The notes below the pieces were generated by a model. It saw only the letters and a program-made list of their open reading frames with translations, did no database searches and was not told the DNA's origin. From Rodentibacter haemolyticus (GTDB lineage: Bacteria > Pseudomonadota > Gammaproteobacteria > Enterobacterales > Pasteurellaceae): a stretch of 64,000 nt of DNA. The translations under genes and the position numbers were made by a program. Every line of letters starts with the position of its first letter. Position 1 is the stretch's first letter. Positions 18,739 to 28,654 of this stretch are shown here, in pieces. Where the stretch lies: positions 868,001 to 932,000 of the forward strand of contig NZ_CP063056.1 of the NCBI RefSeq assembly GCF_015356115.1. Reading direction: 5' to 3'.

Positions 18739-18766
18739 TTTACAACCGAAGCAAAAAATGTAGAAT
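18739..18766 (+). promoter_or_regulatory. promoter of second tRNA-Asn
   Basis: TTTACA (18739-18744), a 16-base spacer, TAGAAT (18761-18766) and a GC-rich discriminator (CACGCCCGTTGCC) shared with the other tRNA promoter at 16098. Confidence 0.65.
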
Positions 18767-18831
18767 ACACGCCCGTTGCCGGTGTTATTCACAGCTTAAT
18801 ATCGGCGGGGTTAATCCCATACTTTAATAAT

Positions 18832-18907
18832 TCCTCCTTAGTTCAGTCGGTAGAACGGTGGACTGTTAATCCATATGTCGCAGGTTCGAGTCCCGCAGGA
18901 GGAGCCA
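18832..18907 (+). tRNA. tRNA-Asn (GTT), copy 2
   Basis: 76 bases with encoded CCA and identical to copy 1 except in the T-arm. Here the T-stem is GCAGG/CCCGC, with an A-C mismatch in the middle pair, and the loop is TTCGAGT. The anticodon is GTT. It has its own promoter and terminator. Confidence 0.93.
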
Positions 18908-18913
18908 AATTCT

Positions 18914-18945
18914 AAAAAGCCGCTAAAAGAATTTAGCGGCTTTTT
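18914..18945 (+). terminator. terminator after tRNA-Asn copy 2
   Basis: AAAAAGCCGCTAAA, a short loop and TTTAGCGGCTTTTT: a strong hairpin with a T-run 6 bases after the tRNA. Confidence 0.9.
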
Positions 18946-18987
18946 GCTATCTACGGTTTTAACAACAATTTTATATTAGGAAGAAAG

Positions 18988-19365
18988 ATGAAAAAGCTGC
19001 TTTTACTCTGCTCACTTATTTTTATCGGCTATTCCCCTATTTCTCATGCTGAAGTAAATCTCCGTGATGAAATGATGGTGATGGCACAACGTCTGGTTTT
19101 TGCCAATAAATCAACAACGACTGAAGACTTTCGGAATAACATAGAAATATTTATCAATGCCGCCGAGAAATCAAAAGAAACGCTCCCACCGAAATGGGAA
19201 GGGGATACCTCACAATTTCCCGGTTATCAACAAGGGTTACAAAAAGTCATTGATATTGCTAAAGAAGCTGATAACCTAGCCATTCAAAATAAATTGAATG
19301 AGGCAAAAGAAAAGCTTAATGCAATGCCGGAATTAAGAAAAATGTATCATAAGTTGTATAAATAA
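18988..19365 (+). CDS. cybC: cytochrome b562 (CybC-like), periplasmic
   Basis: A 125-residue secreted protein with a signal peptide (MKKLLLLCSLIFIGYSPISHA). The mature part is a four-helix bundle pattern and resembles cytochrome b562 throughout: TLPPKWEGD corresponds to the TPPKLED segment, and the end LRKMYHKLYK to the E. coli AYHQKYR tail. The expected haem ligands are there: a Met near the start of helix 1 (RDEMMVMAQ) and the His close to the C-terminus. Non-covalent b-haem electron carrier; its partner is unknown. Confidence 0.78.
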   Translation: MKKLLLLCSLIFIGYSPISHAEVNLRDEMMVMAQRLVFANKSTTTEDFRNNIEIFINAAEKSKETLPPKWEGDTSQFPGYQQGLQKVIDIAKEADNLAIQNKLNEAKEKLNAMPELRKMYHKLYK

Positions 19366-19495
19366 CTTGACGCTATTTTTGACAACGTTTTTATCTAAAA
19401 AATCTCATCATACATCTCTTGAAATCTGCCCTGTAATGGTGTTAAATCTGCACTCATTGTAGGGTTATTAATTAATGAGTATTTAAAAGGATTTT

Positions 19496-20323
19496 ATGTG
19501 TCAATTACTCGGTATGAACTGTAATACGCCGACAGATATTGTGTTCTCTTTTGAAGGATTTCGCCGCCGTGCAGGATTAACGGATTGCCATTCCGATGGT
19601 TTTGGTATTGCTTTTTTTGAAGGTCGAGGCGTGCGTATTTTTCGTGATAATCGTGCCGCTTCGCTTTCTCCTATCGCAGATTGTGTAAAACAATACAAAA
19701 TCAAATCGCTCAACGTTATCGCTCATATTCGTAAAGCAACGCAAGGTGAAGTCAATATTGAGAACACTCATCCCTTTATCCGTGAAATTTGGGGAGAGAA
19801 CTGGGTTTTTGCACATAATGGAAATTTAAAAGATTTACCGGATATGTCGGAAAATTTTTGTCAACCTATCGGCTCGACCGATTCTGAAGCGGCATTCTGC
19901 TATATGGCTGAATACTTAAAAAATCGTTTCCGTAAAAAACCGACGGAAATGCAGATTTTTGAGGCGATTCAAGAAATAACAAAAAAACTTTCCACACACG
20001 GTACGTTTAATTTTATTCTTTCCAATGGCGAATGGATGATTGCCCATTGCTCTACCAATTTGCACTATCTCACACGTAAAGCGCCTTTTGGCAAAGCACA
20101 TCGCATTGATGATGACGGTGTCATCGACTTTAATGATTACGCCAAAGAGGGGGATAAAGTAACAATTGTAACGACTTTCCCCCTCACCAAAGATGAACCT
20201 TGGACAAAGATGGAAAACGGTGGCTTTGTATTCTTTAAGGAGGGAGATAAAGTAGCGGAAATCGTAGGTGTCGCCAAACAAATGGAAGATGACGGCACGC
20301 TTGGTTTACATAAAGCGGCTTAA
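19496..20323 (+). CDS. class II glutamine amidotransferase (YafJ type)
   Basis: A 275-residue protein starting MCQLLGMN, in which Cys2 would be the catalytic nucleophile after removal of Met. Further Ntn-hydrolase landmarks are HIRKATQG (near residue 77), HPF, and FAHNGNL (near residue 105), which contributes the oxyanion-hole Asn-Gly. The length matches YafJ-type stand-alone glutaminase-domain proteins, whose acceptor reaction is not established. It is an isolated gene, with an uptake-signal hairpin downstream. Confidence 0.88.
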   Translation: MCQLLGMNCNTPTDIVFSFEGFRRRAGLTDCHSDGFGIAFFEGRGVRIFRDNRAASLSPIADCVKQYKIKSLNVIAHIRKATQGEVNIENTHPFIREIWGENWVFAHNGNLKDLPDMSENFCQPIGSTDSEAAFCYMAEYLKNRFRKKPTEMQIFEAIQEITKKLSTHGTFNFILSNGEWMIAHCSTNLHYLTRKAPFGKAHRIDDDGVIDFNDYAKEGDKVTIVTTFPLTKDEPWTKMENGGFVFFKEGDKVAEIVGVAKQMEDDGTLGLHKAA

Positions 20324-20351
20324 TTCCCCCCTCTAGAAATAAGGAGATAAA

Positions 20352-20416
20352 AAGTGCGGTTGATTTCCCGGCCGTTTTTGAATCAAATTCACGATATTTT
20401 TTGACCGCACTTTTAT
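20352..20416. terminator. inverted uptake-signal pair after the amidotransferase gene
   Basis: AAAAAGTGCGGT (about 20349-20360) and ACCGCACTTTT (about 20404-20415) in opposite orientation could form a stem with a long loop; a weak terminator at best. Confidence 0.4.
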
Positions 20417-20618
20417 AACTTCAAGTCATTCAGTTTCATTATCGCCTTATATTCAATAATAATTCTCATTATATCACCTTGATTTTAGTCATCTTTTTTG
20501 CTGTTTTCAGATACCTCTTTTTGTTTATATGATCTGCCTCAAACTTTCTCTTCTTGAAAGCTGATGTAATTGGGCCTCTTTTGTCATTGCTCAATCTGAC
20601 TGTGGGGAGATGATATAT

Positions 20619-23039
20619 ATGAGTAATATTGATCAAATTAACCGCCGAAATTTTATTAAGGCATCATCGGCAGGTGCGATACTTGCCGTTTCCGATCTTA
20701 CCTTGCCGTTTAATGCGCTAGCGGCAGAAACGCCGACAAGACCCGAAACAAGTGAAGAAAAAATTGTATGGAGTGCCTGCACGGTAAACTGCGGTAGTCG
20801 TTGCCCATTGCGTATGCACGTGAAAGATAATCGAATTACCTATGTAGAAACGGATAACACCGGCACGGAAACTTATAATTTAGATCATCAAGTGCGTGCT
20901 TGTTTACGCGGACGTTCTATGCGCCGCCGCGTATATAATCCTGATCGTTTAAAATATCCGATGAAACGCGTGGGAAAACGCGGTGAGGGAAAATTTAAAC
21001 GAATTAGCTGGGATGAAGCTTTAACTGAAATCGCCGAAGCGTTAAAACGAAATATCGAAAAATACGGCAACGAATCCATTTATTTAAACTACGGTACAGG
21101 TACGCTCGGCGGCACAATGACAAAATCATGGCCACCCTCCGCCACAATGGTAGCTCGTTTTATGAACTGTATCGGCGGTTATTTAAACCATTACGGTGAT
21201 TACAGCACGGCACAAATTGCCGTAGGTTTAGATTATACCTATGGTGGCGGTTGGGCGCTTGGTAACGGTATGGCTGATATTGAAAATACCAAACTTATCG
21301 TGTTGTTTGGTAATAATCCTGCCGAAACCCGTATGAGCGGAGGCGGCTTAACATATTGTATTGAACAAGCCAAAGCGCGTTCTAATGCCAAAATGATTAT
21401 TATCGACCCTCGCTATAACGATACGGCTGCCGGTCGTGAAGATGAATGGATTCCTATTCGCCCGGGAACAGATGCCGCACTTGTATCGGCATTAGCTTAC
21501 GTGATGATAACCGAAAATCTCGTTGACCAGCCTTTCCTTGATAAATATTGTGTCGGCTATGATGAAAAAACCTTGCCGAAAGATGCACCTGAAAATGGCC
21601 ATTACAAAGCCTATATTTTGGGTGAGGGTGATGACGGTTTTGCCAAAACACCGGAATGGGCATCAAAAATAACCGGTATCCCTGCCGATCGAATCATTAA
21701 ACTTGCTCGTGAAATCGGCAGCACAAAACCTGCCTTTATCGCTCAAGGTTGGGGGCCGCAACGCCGTAGCAACGGTGAACTCATCTCTCGTGCTATTGCT
21801 ATGTTACCTATTTTAACCGGCAACGTAGGCATTCACGGTGGTAATACCGGGGCACGTGAAAGCGCATACAGCATTCCGTTTGTGCGTATGCCGACCTTAG
21901 AAAATCCGGTAAAAGCCAGCATTCCTATGTTTATGTGGACGGATGCGATTATTCGCGGCACAGAAATGACCGCACTTAGTGACGGTATCCGCGGTGTAGA
22001 TAGACTCCCCTCACCAATCAAAGTGATTTGGAATTACGCAAGTAATTGTTTGATTAATCAACACTCACAAATCAATCGCACTCACGATATTTTGCAAGAT
22101 GAAAGCCAATGCGAAATGATCATCACCATTGATAATCATATGACTTCTACTGCGAAATATAGCGATATTTTACTACCGGATTGCACCGCATCCGAACAAA
22201 TGGACTTTGCATTAGATGCTTATGTGGCAAATATGAACTATGTGATTTTTGCCGACCAGGTGATTAAACCCGCTTTCGAATGCCGCAATATTTACGATAT
22301 GTTAAGCGACTTGGCAGAAAAAATGGGGGTGAAAGAAAAATTCACCGAAGGACGCACGCAAGAAGAATGGCTACGTCATATTTATGCCCAATCCCGCCAA
22401 CAACTTCCTGAATTGCCTAGTTTTGAAGAATTTAGACAACAGGGTATTTTCAAAAAAGTTGATCCGAACGGTTTCTATGTGGCATATAAAGATTTCCGAG
22501 AAGATCCGGAAAGAAATCCGCTTCAAACTCCATCAGGAAAAATTGAAATTTACTCTTCGCGTTTAGCGGAAATCGCAAAAACCTGGAAGTTGGCTGAAGA
22601 TGAGGTGATTCACCCATTGCCGATTCATGTACAAAGTTTTGAACATTACGGTGATCCGCTGATGGAAAAATACCCGTTACAACTGAGCGGTTTCCACTAT
22701 AAAGCCAGAACCCATTCTACCTACGGCAACGTGGATGTCTTAAAGGCAGCAAATCCGCAAGAAATGTGGATGAATCCAATTGATGCAGAGCCTCGCGGTA
22801 TTAAAAACGGAGATATGATTCGTATTTTTAATGATCGTGGTGAAGTACGTATTCACGCAAAAGTAACGCCACGTATTATTCCGGGTGTCGTGGCATTAAG
22901 CGAAGGGGCTTGGTATGCGCCGGATAAAGATCGTATCGATCACTCAGGCTGTATTAATGTCTTAACCACCCAACGCCCGTCACCGCTGGCAAAGGGTAAT
23001 CCGCAACATTCTAATTTAGTTCAAGTGGAACGCTTGTAG
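20619..23039 (+). CDS. dmsA: DMSO reductase catalytic subunit A
   Basis: Molybdopterin-guanine-dinucleotide enzyme that reduces dimethyl sulfoxide and related S- and N-oxides in anaerobic respiration. The 806-residue protein has a twin-arginine leader (NRRNFIKASS), the 4Fe-4S cysteines CTVNCGSRC with a fourth Cys in RACLRGRS, and molybdopterin-domain motifs such as NNPAETRMSGGG and IIIDPRYNDTA. The ATG at 20619 is chosen because GGGGAG (20604-20609) is 9 bases away; the ATG at 20610 abuts that site. It is followed by dmsB, dmsC, dmsD and a ferredoxin gene. A partial FNR-like motif near 20479 is too weak to list. Confidence 0.96.
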   Translation: MSNIDQINRRNFIKASSAGAILAVSDLTLPFNALAAETPTRPETSEEKIVWSACTVNCGSRCPLRMHVKDNRITYVETDNTGTETYNLDHQVRACLRGRSMRRRVYNPDRLKYPMKRVGKRGEGKFKRISWDEALTEIAEALKRNIEKYGNESIYLNYGTGTLGGTMTKSWPPSATMVARFMNCIGGYLNHYGDYSTAQIAVGLDYTYGGGWALGNGMADIENTKLIVLFGNNPAETRMSGGGLTYCIEQAKARSNAKMIIIDPRYNDTAAGREDEWIPIRPGTDAALVSALAYVMITENLVDQPFLDKYCVGYDEKTLPKDAPENGHYKAYILGEGDDGFAKTPEWASKITGIPADRIIKLAREIGSTKPAFIAQGWGPQRRSNGELISRAIAMLPILTGNVGIHGGNTGARESAYSIPFVRMPTLENPVKASIPMFMWTDAIIRGTEMTALSDGIRGVDRLPSPIKVIWNYASNCLINQHSQINRTHDILQDESQCEMIITIDNHMTSTAKYSDILLPDCTASEQMDFALDAYVANMNYVIFADQVIKPAFECRNIYDMLSDLAEKMGVKEKFTEGRTQEEWLRHIYAQSRQQLPELPSFEEFRQQGIFKKVDPNGFYVAYKDFREDPERNPLQTPSGKIEIYSSRLAEIAKTWKLAEDEVIHPLPIHVQSFEHYGDPLMEKYPLQLSGFHYKARTHSTYGNVDVLKAANPQEMWMNPIDAEPRGIKNGDMIRIFNDRGEVRIHAKVTPRIIPGVVALSEGAWYAPDKDRIDHSGCINVLTTQRPSPLAKGNPQHSNLVQVERL

Positions 23040-23049
23040 GGAGTGAATG

Positions 23050-23667
23050 ATGAAACAATATGGTTTTTATTTTGATTCTGAACGCTGCACAGGCTGTAAA
23101 ACTTGTGAATTAGCCTGTAAAGATTACAAAGATTTAGGCACGGATGTAAATTTCCGCCGCATTTATGAATATACCGGTGGTAACTGGAGCTTACAACCCA
23201 ATGGTTGTTGGAATCAAGACGTGTTTGCCTATTATATGTCTATTTCGTGCAATCACTGTGCCGATCCGGCTTGCACCAAGGTTTGCCCTACCGGTGCAAT
23301 GCACAAAAATGAAGATGGCTTTGTCATCGTCAATGAAGCGATTTGTATCGGGTGTCGTTATTGCCATATGGCTTGCCCTTATGATGCACCGCAATATGAT
23401 GCGAAAAAGGGCAATATGACAAAATGTGACGGTTGTTATTCGCGCGTAAAAACAGGGCAGAAACCGATTTGTGTCGATGCCTGCCCACTGCGTGCATTAG
23501 ATTTTGCGCCGATTGATGAACTTCGTACAAAATATGGAGAGCAAGCCGCTATCGCACCATTACCTCCGGCTGATATTACACATCCGAATTTAGTGGTAAA
23601 ACCCAACAAAAATGCCCGTTCAAGCGGCGATACAAGCGGGTTCTTAGGCAACCCGAGAGAGGTGTAA
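23050..23667 (+). CDS. dmsB: DMSO reductase iron-sulfur subunit B
   Basis: Electron-transfer subunit of 205 residues, nearly collinear with E. coli DmsB. It starts MKQYGFYFDSERCTGCKTC and carries four 4Fe-4S sets: CTGCKTCELAC, CNHCADPACTKVCP, CIGCRYCHMACP and CDGC...CVDACP. AGGGAG (23038-23043) favours the second of two adjacent ATGs (23050). It lies 10 bases after dmsA and 2 bases before dmsC. Confidence 0.96.
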   Translation: MKQYGFYFDSERCTGCKTCELACKDYKDLGTDVNFRRIYEYTGGNWSLQPNGCWNQDVFAYYMSISCNHCADPACTKVCPTGAMHKNEDGFVIVNEAICIGCRYCHMACPYDAPQYDAKKGNMTKCDGCYSRVKTGQKPICVDACPLRALDFAPIDELRTKYGEQAAIAPLPPADITHPNLVVKPNKNARSSGDTSGFLGNPREV

Positions 23668-23669
23668 AA

Positions 23670-24509
23670 ATGAACGCAGGATTACATGAACTCCCATTAG
23701 TTTTTTTCACCGTACTGGCACAAAGTGCGGTCGGTGCGTGGCTTGTTTTTTCCGTTGTATTATCCGGTATAAAAAGTGAAAAAAGCCACGCTTACATTCA
23801 TAAAGCCATGTTTGTTATTTTGCTTTTCTTGGGATTAGGATTTATCGCATCGATGATACACCTGGGCTCACCGATACGTGCATTCAATGCCCTTAACCGC
23901 ATAGGCGAATCAATGATAAGTAACGAAATTGCCGCGGGTGCGATTTTCTTTGCCCTTGCCGGTTTCTATTGGTTACTTGCCCTCTCGGGGAAAATGCCGA
24001 TAGCCCTTGGCAATTTATGGCGAATTTTGACCGCTCTGATAGGAATTGTATTTATGTATGTGATGAATCAGGTTTATCATATTGCCAGCGTACCGACTTG
24101 GAATACTTCATTAACTTCTTGGTCATTCTATCTCACCATCGCACTGGGCGGACTTGTTCTGGCGTATGCCTTGTTAACGCCAAATCAGCAACGTGAATAT
24201 CGGCTCAAGCTCGTCCCGAATTTATTTGTGCTTGCGTTATTATTTGCCGCTGTGATCGCTGTGTATCAGGGCTTTAGCTTACAAAGTATTCATAGCGCTA
24301 TCCAAAACGCTGCTGAACTTGTACCGGATTATGCCGTGATGACAGCGATTCGTTTATGTTTATTAGCTACTGCGGCATTCATTTTATTTCGTACGAAAAA
24401 TACGGGGTTACTTGGTTTCGCCGTGATATTGACATTGCTTGCCGAAGGCATTGGACGCGTATTGTTTTACGGCTTACATATGACATCAGGAATGGCTATC
24501 GGTGCTTAA
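23670..24509 (+). CDS. dmsC: DMSO reductase membrane anchor subunit C
   Basis: Integral membrane subunit of 279 residues with about eight hydrophobic helices. It starts MNAGLHELPLVFFTVLAQSAVGAW, as DmsC does. It anchors DmsAB to the membrane and oxidises menaquinol. It follows dmsB with 2 bases between. Confidence 0.94.
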   Translation: MNAGLHELPLVFFTVLAQSAVGAWLVFSVVLSGIKSEKSHAYIHKAMFVILLFLGLGFIASMIHLGSPIRAFNALNRIGESMISNEIAAGAIFFALAGFYWLLALSGKMPIALGNLWRILTALIGIVFMYVMNQVYHIASVPTWNTSLTSWSFYLTIALGGLVLAYALLTPNQQREYRLKLVPNLFVLALLFAAVIAVYQGFSLQSIHSAIQNAAELVPDYAVMTAIRLCLLATAAFILFRTKNTGLLGFAVILTLLAEGIGRVLFYGLHMTSGMAIGA

Positions 24510-24547
24510 ATCAAGCGAAAAGTGCGGTCTAATTTTACGGAGAATTT

Positions 24548-25159
24548 ATGCAAAACACCTTTGAACAAATTTCCCTTTACGGACGCTTACTCGGTGCCGC
24601 TTTTTATTATGAACCGAGCGATGTGCGTCTTATCGGTATTTTGAATTTCTTCCGCCAACCGAATTGGGCGCAAGATTGGGAAATTGAGCTTGATGCAAAA
24701 ACGCGTGAAAAAGCGACCGCACTTATCACACAAGGATTAAGCCAAGATCTCAGTGAGCAATATCAAGACTTATTTATCGGGCCGAACGAGCTCCCGGCTC
24801 CGCCTTGGGGCTCCGTCTATCTTGATCCTGAGTGCGTTATTTTCGGTAATTCGTTGCTCGCTTTACGTGATTTTCTACGCCGACATCAAATTACATTCCA
24901 AGCACAACAAGATGAACCCGAAGATCACATCGGTTTAATGTTTATGCTGGCAGCTTATCTTGCGGAAAATCGACCGCACTTAGTCATAGAATTTCTACGC
25001 AACCATTTTTTAACTTGGGCGTTACATTTTCTAGCACAACTCAATCAAGCAGAAAACGCGCCCTTCTATCAAGGGCTTGCAACAATCGCCGAACACACAT
25101 TGCAACAATGGAAAATGGACTTGCATATTGATGTACCTAAAGTAAGGTTTTATCGATAA
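24548..25159 (+). CDS. dmsD: TorD/DmsD-family Tat chaperone
   Basis: A cytoplasmic all-helical protein of 203 residues that binds the DmsA twin-arginine leader and guides cofactor loading and export. The family landmarks are visible: YQDLFIGPNELPAPPWGSVYLDPE (about residues 74-97), which contains the signature P-W-G-S-V, and EPEDHIGLMF (about 122-131). Location right after dmsABC supports the role. Its stop overlaps the next start by one base (TAATG). Confidence 0.93.
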   Translation: MQNTFEQISLYGRLLGAAFYYEPSDVRLIGILNFFRQPNWAQDWEIELDAKTREKATALITQGLSQDLSEQYQDLFIGPNELPAPPWGSVYLDPECVIFGNSLLALRDFLRRHQITFQAQQDEPEDHIGLMFMLAAYLAENRPHLVIEFLRNHFLTWALHFLAQLNQAENAPFYQGLATIAEHTLQQWKMDLHIDVPKVRFYR

Positions 25160-25674
25160 TGAAAACCGAAGCCTATTATCAGGCTTATTTGAGCCATAAC
25201 CAAATCTCTCGCCGTGGTTTATTACGCAGTTTATTTTCAACCGGCGAACCCATTACGGATAAAAATCCGCTTCCCCGTCCGCCTTTTGCCGCACGAGAGG
25301 ATTTATTTTCTGCTGCCTGTAATGGCTGTGGTGAATGTGTTTCCATCTGCCCCAACGGCTTAATTCGGTTAAAACAAAATCGAGCCACGCTTGAAATAGA
25401 CTACGCACCTTGCGATTTATGCGGTAAATGTGCAGAAGCCTGCCGGACTCACGCCCTACATCCCAGCTTCAAAACAGATACATTTCTCCGCCCTCAATTT
25501 TCTTCCGATTGTTTAATCAAACAGCAACTTTCCTGCACCGATTGCCAAACCATCTGCCCACAACAAGCCATTTCTGCGAATTTAACGGTAAATAACGAAT
25601 CTTGTAATGGATGCGGAGAATGTAAAATAGCGTGTTTTGCGAATGCGATTACCTTGAAAATAAAAACCAAGTAA
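25159..25674 (+). CDS. napF: NapF-like ferredoxin-type protein
   Basis: A 171-residue protein with three 4Fe-4S binding sets: CNGCGECVSICP, CDLCGKCAEACR and CNGCGECKIACF, plus CTDCQTICP. The N-terminus has an arginine pair (ISRRGLLRS), as in NapF. NapF usually belongs to the periplasmic nitrate reductase cluster and is thought to mature NapA. Here it closes the dms operon, as in H. influenzae, and may serve DmsA maturation. The symbol is by similarity only. Confidence 0.83.
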   Translation: MKTEAYYQAYLSHNQISRRGLLRSLFSTGEPITDKNPLPRPPFAAREDLFSAACNGCGECVSICPNGLIRLKQNRATLEIDYAPCDLCGKCAEACRTHALHPSFKTDTFLRPQFSSDCLIKQQLSCTDCQTICPQQAISANLTVNNESCNGCGECKIACFANAITLKIKTK

Positions 25675-25695
25675 TTTTCTACCGCACTTTCCACA

Positions 25696-26604
25696 TTACA
25701 ATCTCACCTTTTCGCCACCGAATTCATCCAGTAGATTTTCGGTCAATTTAGCAAGAATCCCTGTCATTAACACAAAATCGGCATCGAAACGTTGGGCGAA
25801 ATCCTCTTTTAGAATATCGTCATTTTTTTCACGCACCGCATCGGCAAATTTCAAACGTTTGAGCGTACAATCTTCATTGAATACAAAACTCAGCGTATCT
25901 TGCCACTCTAAGGCTAATTTACTCACTACTTTTTTACCCTCTTGTAATAATGCAAGAATTTCTTCATTTTCAAGGGGTTGTTTTTTGCAACGAATAATAC
26001 TGTCTTCTTGGCTTCCCCGTAATTCCGCTTCTTCTAACGCAATTAACCAATGGGGTAAACTTTCTTGAGTAATCCAATTCGTTAAAATCGTGCTTGGTTC
26101 ATTGGCAAAAGCAAGCGGTATAACAGGTAAAGAACCTAAGGTTTTACGTAACAACGCCAAAGCATCTTCCGCACGTTTACTTGATGCGGCATCTATATGA
26201 ATAAGATTATTTTCCGTATCAATCCATAATGCCGTATGTTGATTTTTACTGAATGCTCGTGGCAATAAATTCATTACTACATCATCTTTTAAGGTTTGTT
26301 TTTCCACTTTTTTCAGCTTGCGGTTTTCTTTTTGTTCAAGCATTTCGATGCGTTCATCCAATTCACGTTTTACCACATTCGCAGGGAGTATTTTTTCTTC
26401 TTTTTTTGCCACCAATAAGATCTGTTTTCCCACTGCAAAATACAATGTTTCCGCTCCCCACAATGGTGAAGACCAACCGAATTTACTTTGATCTTGCGCA
26501 CCACAAGGGTGAAAACGGCAATCTTCAAGTTGAGTTTGGAGAACCGTTAAATCCCATTCCAAGGATTTAGTGAGCCTATAAGTCATTAAATTTTTAAACC
26601 ACAT
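25696..26604 (-). CDS. rdgC: recombination-associated protein RdgC
   Basis: A 302-residue ring-forming DNA-binding protein that restrains RecA. It starts MWFKNLMTYRLT and has the family segments GWSSPLWG, KREVDERI-like motif (VVKRELDERI) and LPRAFSKNQHTALWID. It lies between the dms operon and proC, converging on the ferredoxin gene, with 21 bases between stops. Length matches the E. coli protein. Confidence 0.95.
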   Translation of the reverse strand: MWFKNLMTYRLTKSLEWDLTVLQTQLEDCRFHPCGAQDQSKFGWSSPLWGAETLYFAVGKQILLVAKKEEKILPANVVKRELDERIEMLEQKENRKLKKVEKQTLKDDVVMNLLPRAFSKNQHTALWIDTENNLIHIDAASSKRAEDALALLRKTLGSLPVIPLAFANEPSTILTNWITQESLPHWLIALEEAELRGSQEDSIIRCKKQPLENEEILALLQEGKKVVSKLALEWQDTLSFVFNEDCTLKRLKFADAVREKNDDILKEDFAQRFDADFVLMTGILAKLTENLLDEFGGEKVRL

Positions 26605-26669
26605 CGTAAAACTTCCTTAATAATCGGGTAAAATATGGCGCATTGTAGCCCATAAACTCATAGGAAAAA

Positions 26670-27488
26670 ATGATGCAGCAGAAATTAATCGCCTTTATCG
26701 GCGGTGGTAATATGGCACAGGCAATTGTGCTTGGCTTGTTGAAACAAGGTTATCCCGCCACGCAAATCATCGTAAATGATCCTAACGAAGAAAAACGCGC
26801 CTTCTTCGCTCATCTTGGTACACGCACCTCAGCCAATAATGTGGAGAGTGTCACCCGTGCAGAGGCGGTTTTGCTTGCCGTGAAACCTCAAATGATGGCA
26901 GAGGTGTGTGCACCGCTAAGTGCGGTTGATTTTTCCAATAAATTATTAATTTCCATTGCGGCGGGGATTTCAACAACCCGTTTGCAAGCACTGATTCCAA
27001 CGGCTAAATCGCTCGTTCGGGTAATGCCAAATACGCCGTCATTAGTGGGGGAAGGAATGGCGGGTTTGTTCGCACTCAAAAACACGACAGAAACCGACCG
27101 CACTTTTGTGCAAAATCTACTTGGTGCCGTGGGGAAAACCCGATGGGTGGAAGATGAAAGTCAGATGCACGCTGTTACCGCTGCATCAGGCAGTAGCCCG
27201 GCTTACTTTTTTTTAATGTTAGAAGCAATGCAACAGGCGTTAATTAAAATGAATATTGATTCGGAAACGGCGCGAGAACTGGTACAACAGTCGATGTTCG
27301 GTGCAGCGAAAATGGCACAGGAAAATCCACAAATCACGCTTTCAACATTACGCGAAAATGTAACCTCCAAAGGCGGAACAACCGCAGCGGCATTAAATGT
27401 CTTCAACCAAAGACAATTTAATCAAATCGTAACAGAAGCGATACAAGCCTGTGCCGAACGTTCACAAGAAATGGAAAAATTATTCTAA
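26670..27488 (+). CDS. proC: pyrroline-5-carboxylate reductase
   Basis: Last enzyme of proline synthesis; reduces pyrroline-5-carboxylate with NAD(P)H. The N-terminus has the Rossmann motif [10 protein letters not shown]; further motifs are [21 protein letters not shown] and the C-terminal [11 protein letters not shown]. At 272 residues it has the usual length. A second ATG (26673) lies at a better distance from AGGA, so the protein may begin one codon later. The stop overlaps the start of the next gene by one base. Confidence 0.96.
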   Translation: MMQQKLIAFIGGGNMAQAIVLGLLKQGYPATQIIVNDPNEEKRAFFAHLGTRTSANNVESVTRAEAVLLAVKPQMMAEVCAPLSAVDFSNKLLISIAAGISTTRLQALIPTAKSLVRVMPNTPSLVGEGMAGLFALKNTTETDRTFVQNLLGAVGKTRWVEDESQMHAVTAASGSSPAYFFLMLEAMQQALIKMNIDSETARELVQQSMFGAAKMAQENPQITLSTLRENVTSKGGTTAAALNVFNQRQFNQIVTEAIQACAERSQEMEKLF

Positions 27489-28654
27489 TGCAAATTCATC
27501 CTTTTTATTGGTTAGCCTTGAGTTTTCTCGGTTATTACTGCGCTTACGGCGTATTTTTGCCGTTCTTTCCCGTGTGGTTAAAATCTCAACAATACGGTGA
27601 AGAAATGATTGGTCTTGTGATTGGCAGCGCTTATCTTTTCCGTTTTATCGGCGGAATGTTTTTTTCGGCATTGATTAAAAAAGCGGATCATATTATTAAT
27701 TCTTTGCGTTTACTCGCTTTGGCTTCAACCGTCATTATGGCGGCAATGAGCTTTATCACGGAGAATTTCTGGCTTCTTTTTTCCGCTATCGGATTATTTG
27801 CTATGGTAAACTCCGCCGGAATGCCTATCGGTGATTCTTTGGCTTCCACTTGGCAACGTCAAATCGGATTGGATTACGGCAAAGTGCGGTTGATCGGATC
27901 GATTGCATTCATTCTCGGTGTAGTCGTATTCGGCGGAATGATTGATTGGTTAGGGGAGCAAAATATTGTGTGGATTTTAACCGCACTTTTATTGTTCTAC
28001 ACGCTAATTCAGTTCCTCAATCCTACCATTCCTCCAAAAGATGAAACGCCACAAAATGATACTCAAAACCGAATCGGCTTTTTGGCATTATTGAAAAATT
28101 CCACCACGTTACGTGTAATGATTGCTGTCGGGCTGATTCAAGGCTCGCACGCGGCTTATTATGTTTATAGCACCATTTATTGGACAAGCCTTGGCATTCC
28201 CGTTTCACAAACAAGTTTGCTTTGGGCGGTCGGTGTCGTTGCTGAAATTTTGCTCTTTTTCTTTTCCCGCCGATTATTTCAGAATCGGGCGGTCAGTACG
28301 ATTTTTTATCTTTCCGCTTTGGTCTGTCTTTTACGCTGGCTTGGTTTGACCTATGCAAACCACTTCTGGGAAATATTACCCCAGCAACTGGCTCACGGCA
28401 TTACTTATGCGGCTTGCCACTATGCTATCGTACGTTATATTACCACCCAACCGCAAAACCATATTGCCAAGCTGCAAGGCTTATATAACGGGCTTTCTAA
28501 CGGTGTATTGATTGCACTATTCACCGCACTTTCCGGTGTTATTTACCCAATTTCACCCTCAATGACATTCCTGTCGATGAGTGCCGTTGCCGCAATGGCT
28601 TTCCTTGTTATTCCACGAAAATTGGATGCATTTTTGGTAAAACGAAATGAATAA
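27488..28654 (+). CDS. MFS transporter, HcaT/PPP family
   Basis: An inner-membrane carrier of 388 residues with about twelve helices. It starts [21 protein letters not shown] and has [11 protein letters not shown] and [12 protein letters not shown], a pattern typical of the phenylpropionate-permease-like (HcaT) branch of the major facilitator superfamily. The substrate cannot be read from sequence. It is coupled to proC upstream and overlaps xerD downstream by 8 bases. Confidence 0.8.
   Translation: MQIHPFYWLALSFLGYYCAYGVFLPFFPVWLKSQQYGEEMIGLVIGSAYLFRFIGGMFFSALIKKADHIINSLRLLALASTVIMAAMSFITENFWLLFSAIGLFAMVNSAGMPIGDSLASTWQRQIGLDYGKVRLIGSIAFILGVVVFGGMIDWLGEQNIVWILTALLLFYTLIQFLNPTIPPKDETPQNDTQNRIGFLALLKNSTTLRVMIAVGLIQGSHAAYYVYSTIYWTSLGIPVSQTSLLWAVGVVAEILLFFFSRRLFQNRAVSTIFYLSALVCLLRWLGLTYANHFWEILPQQLAHGITYAACHYAIVRYITTQPQNHIAKLQGLYNGLSNGVLIALFTALSGVIYPISPSMTFLSMSAVAAMAFLVIPRKLDAFLVKRNE

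Noticed and set aside
15470..19000. Prophage or integrative element at the tRNA genes
   Set aside because: No integrase, no att-like repeat of a tRNA 3' end and no phage genes; only an IS remnant and a palindromic repeat are found.
20479..20594. FNR sites upstream of dmsA (TTGATTTTAGTCAT and TTGTCATTGCTCAA)
   Set aside because: Each has two or more mismatches in the key half-sites, and the second lies too close to the start to be an activator site.
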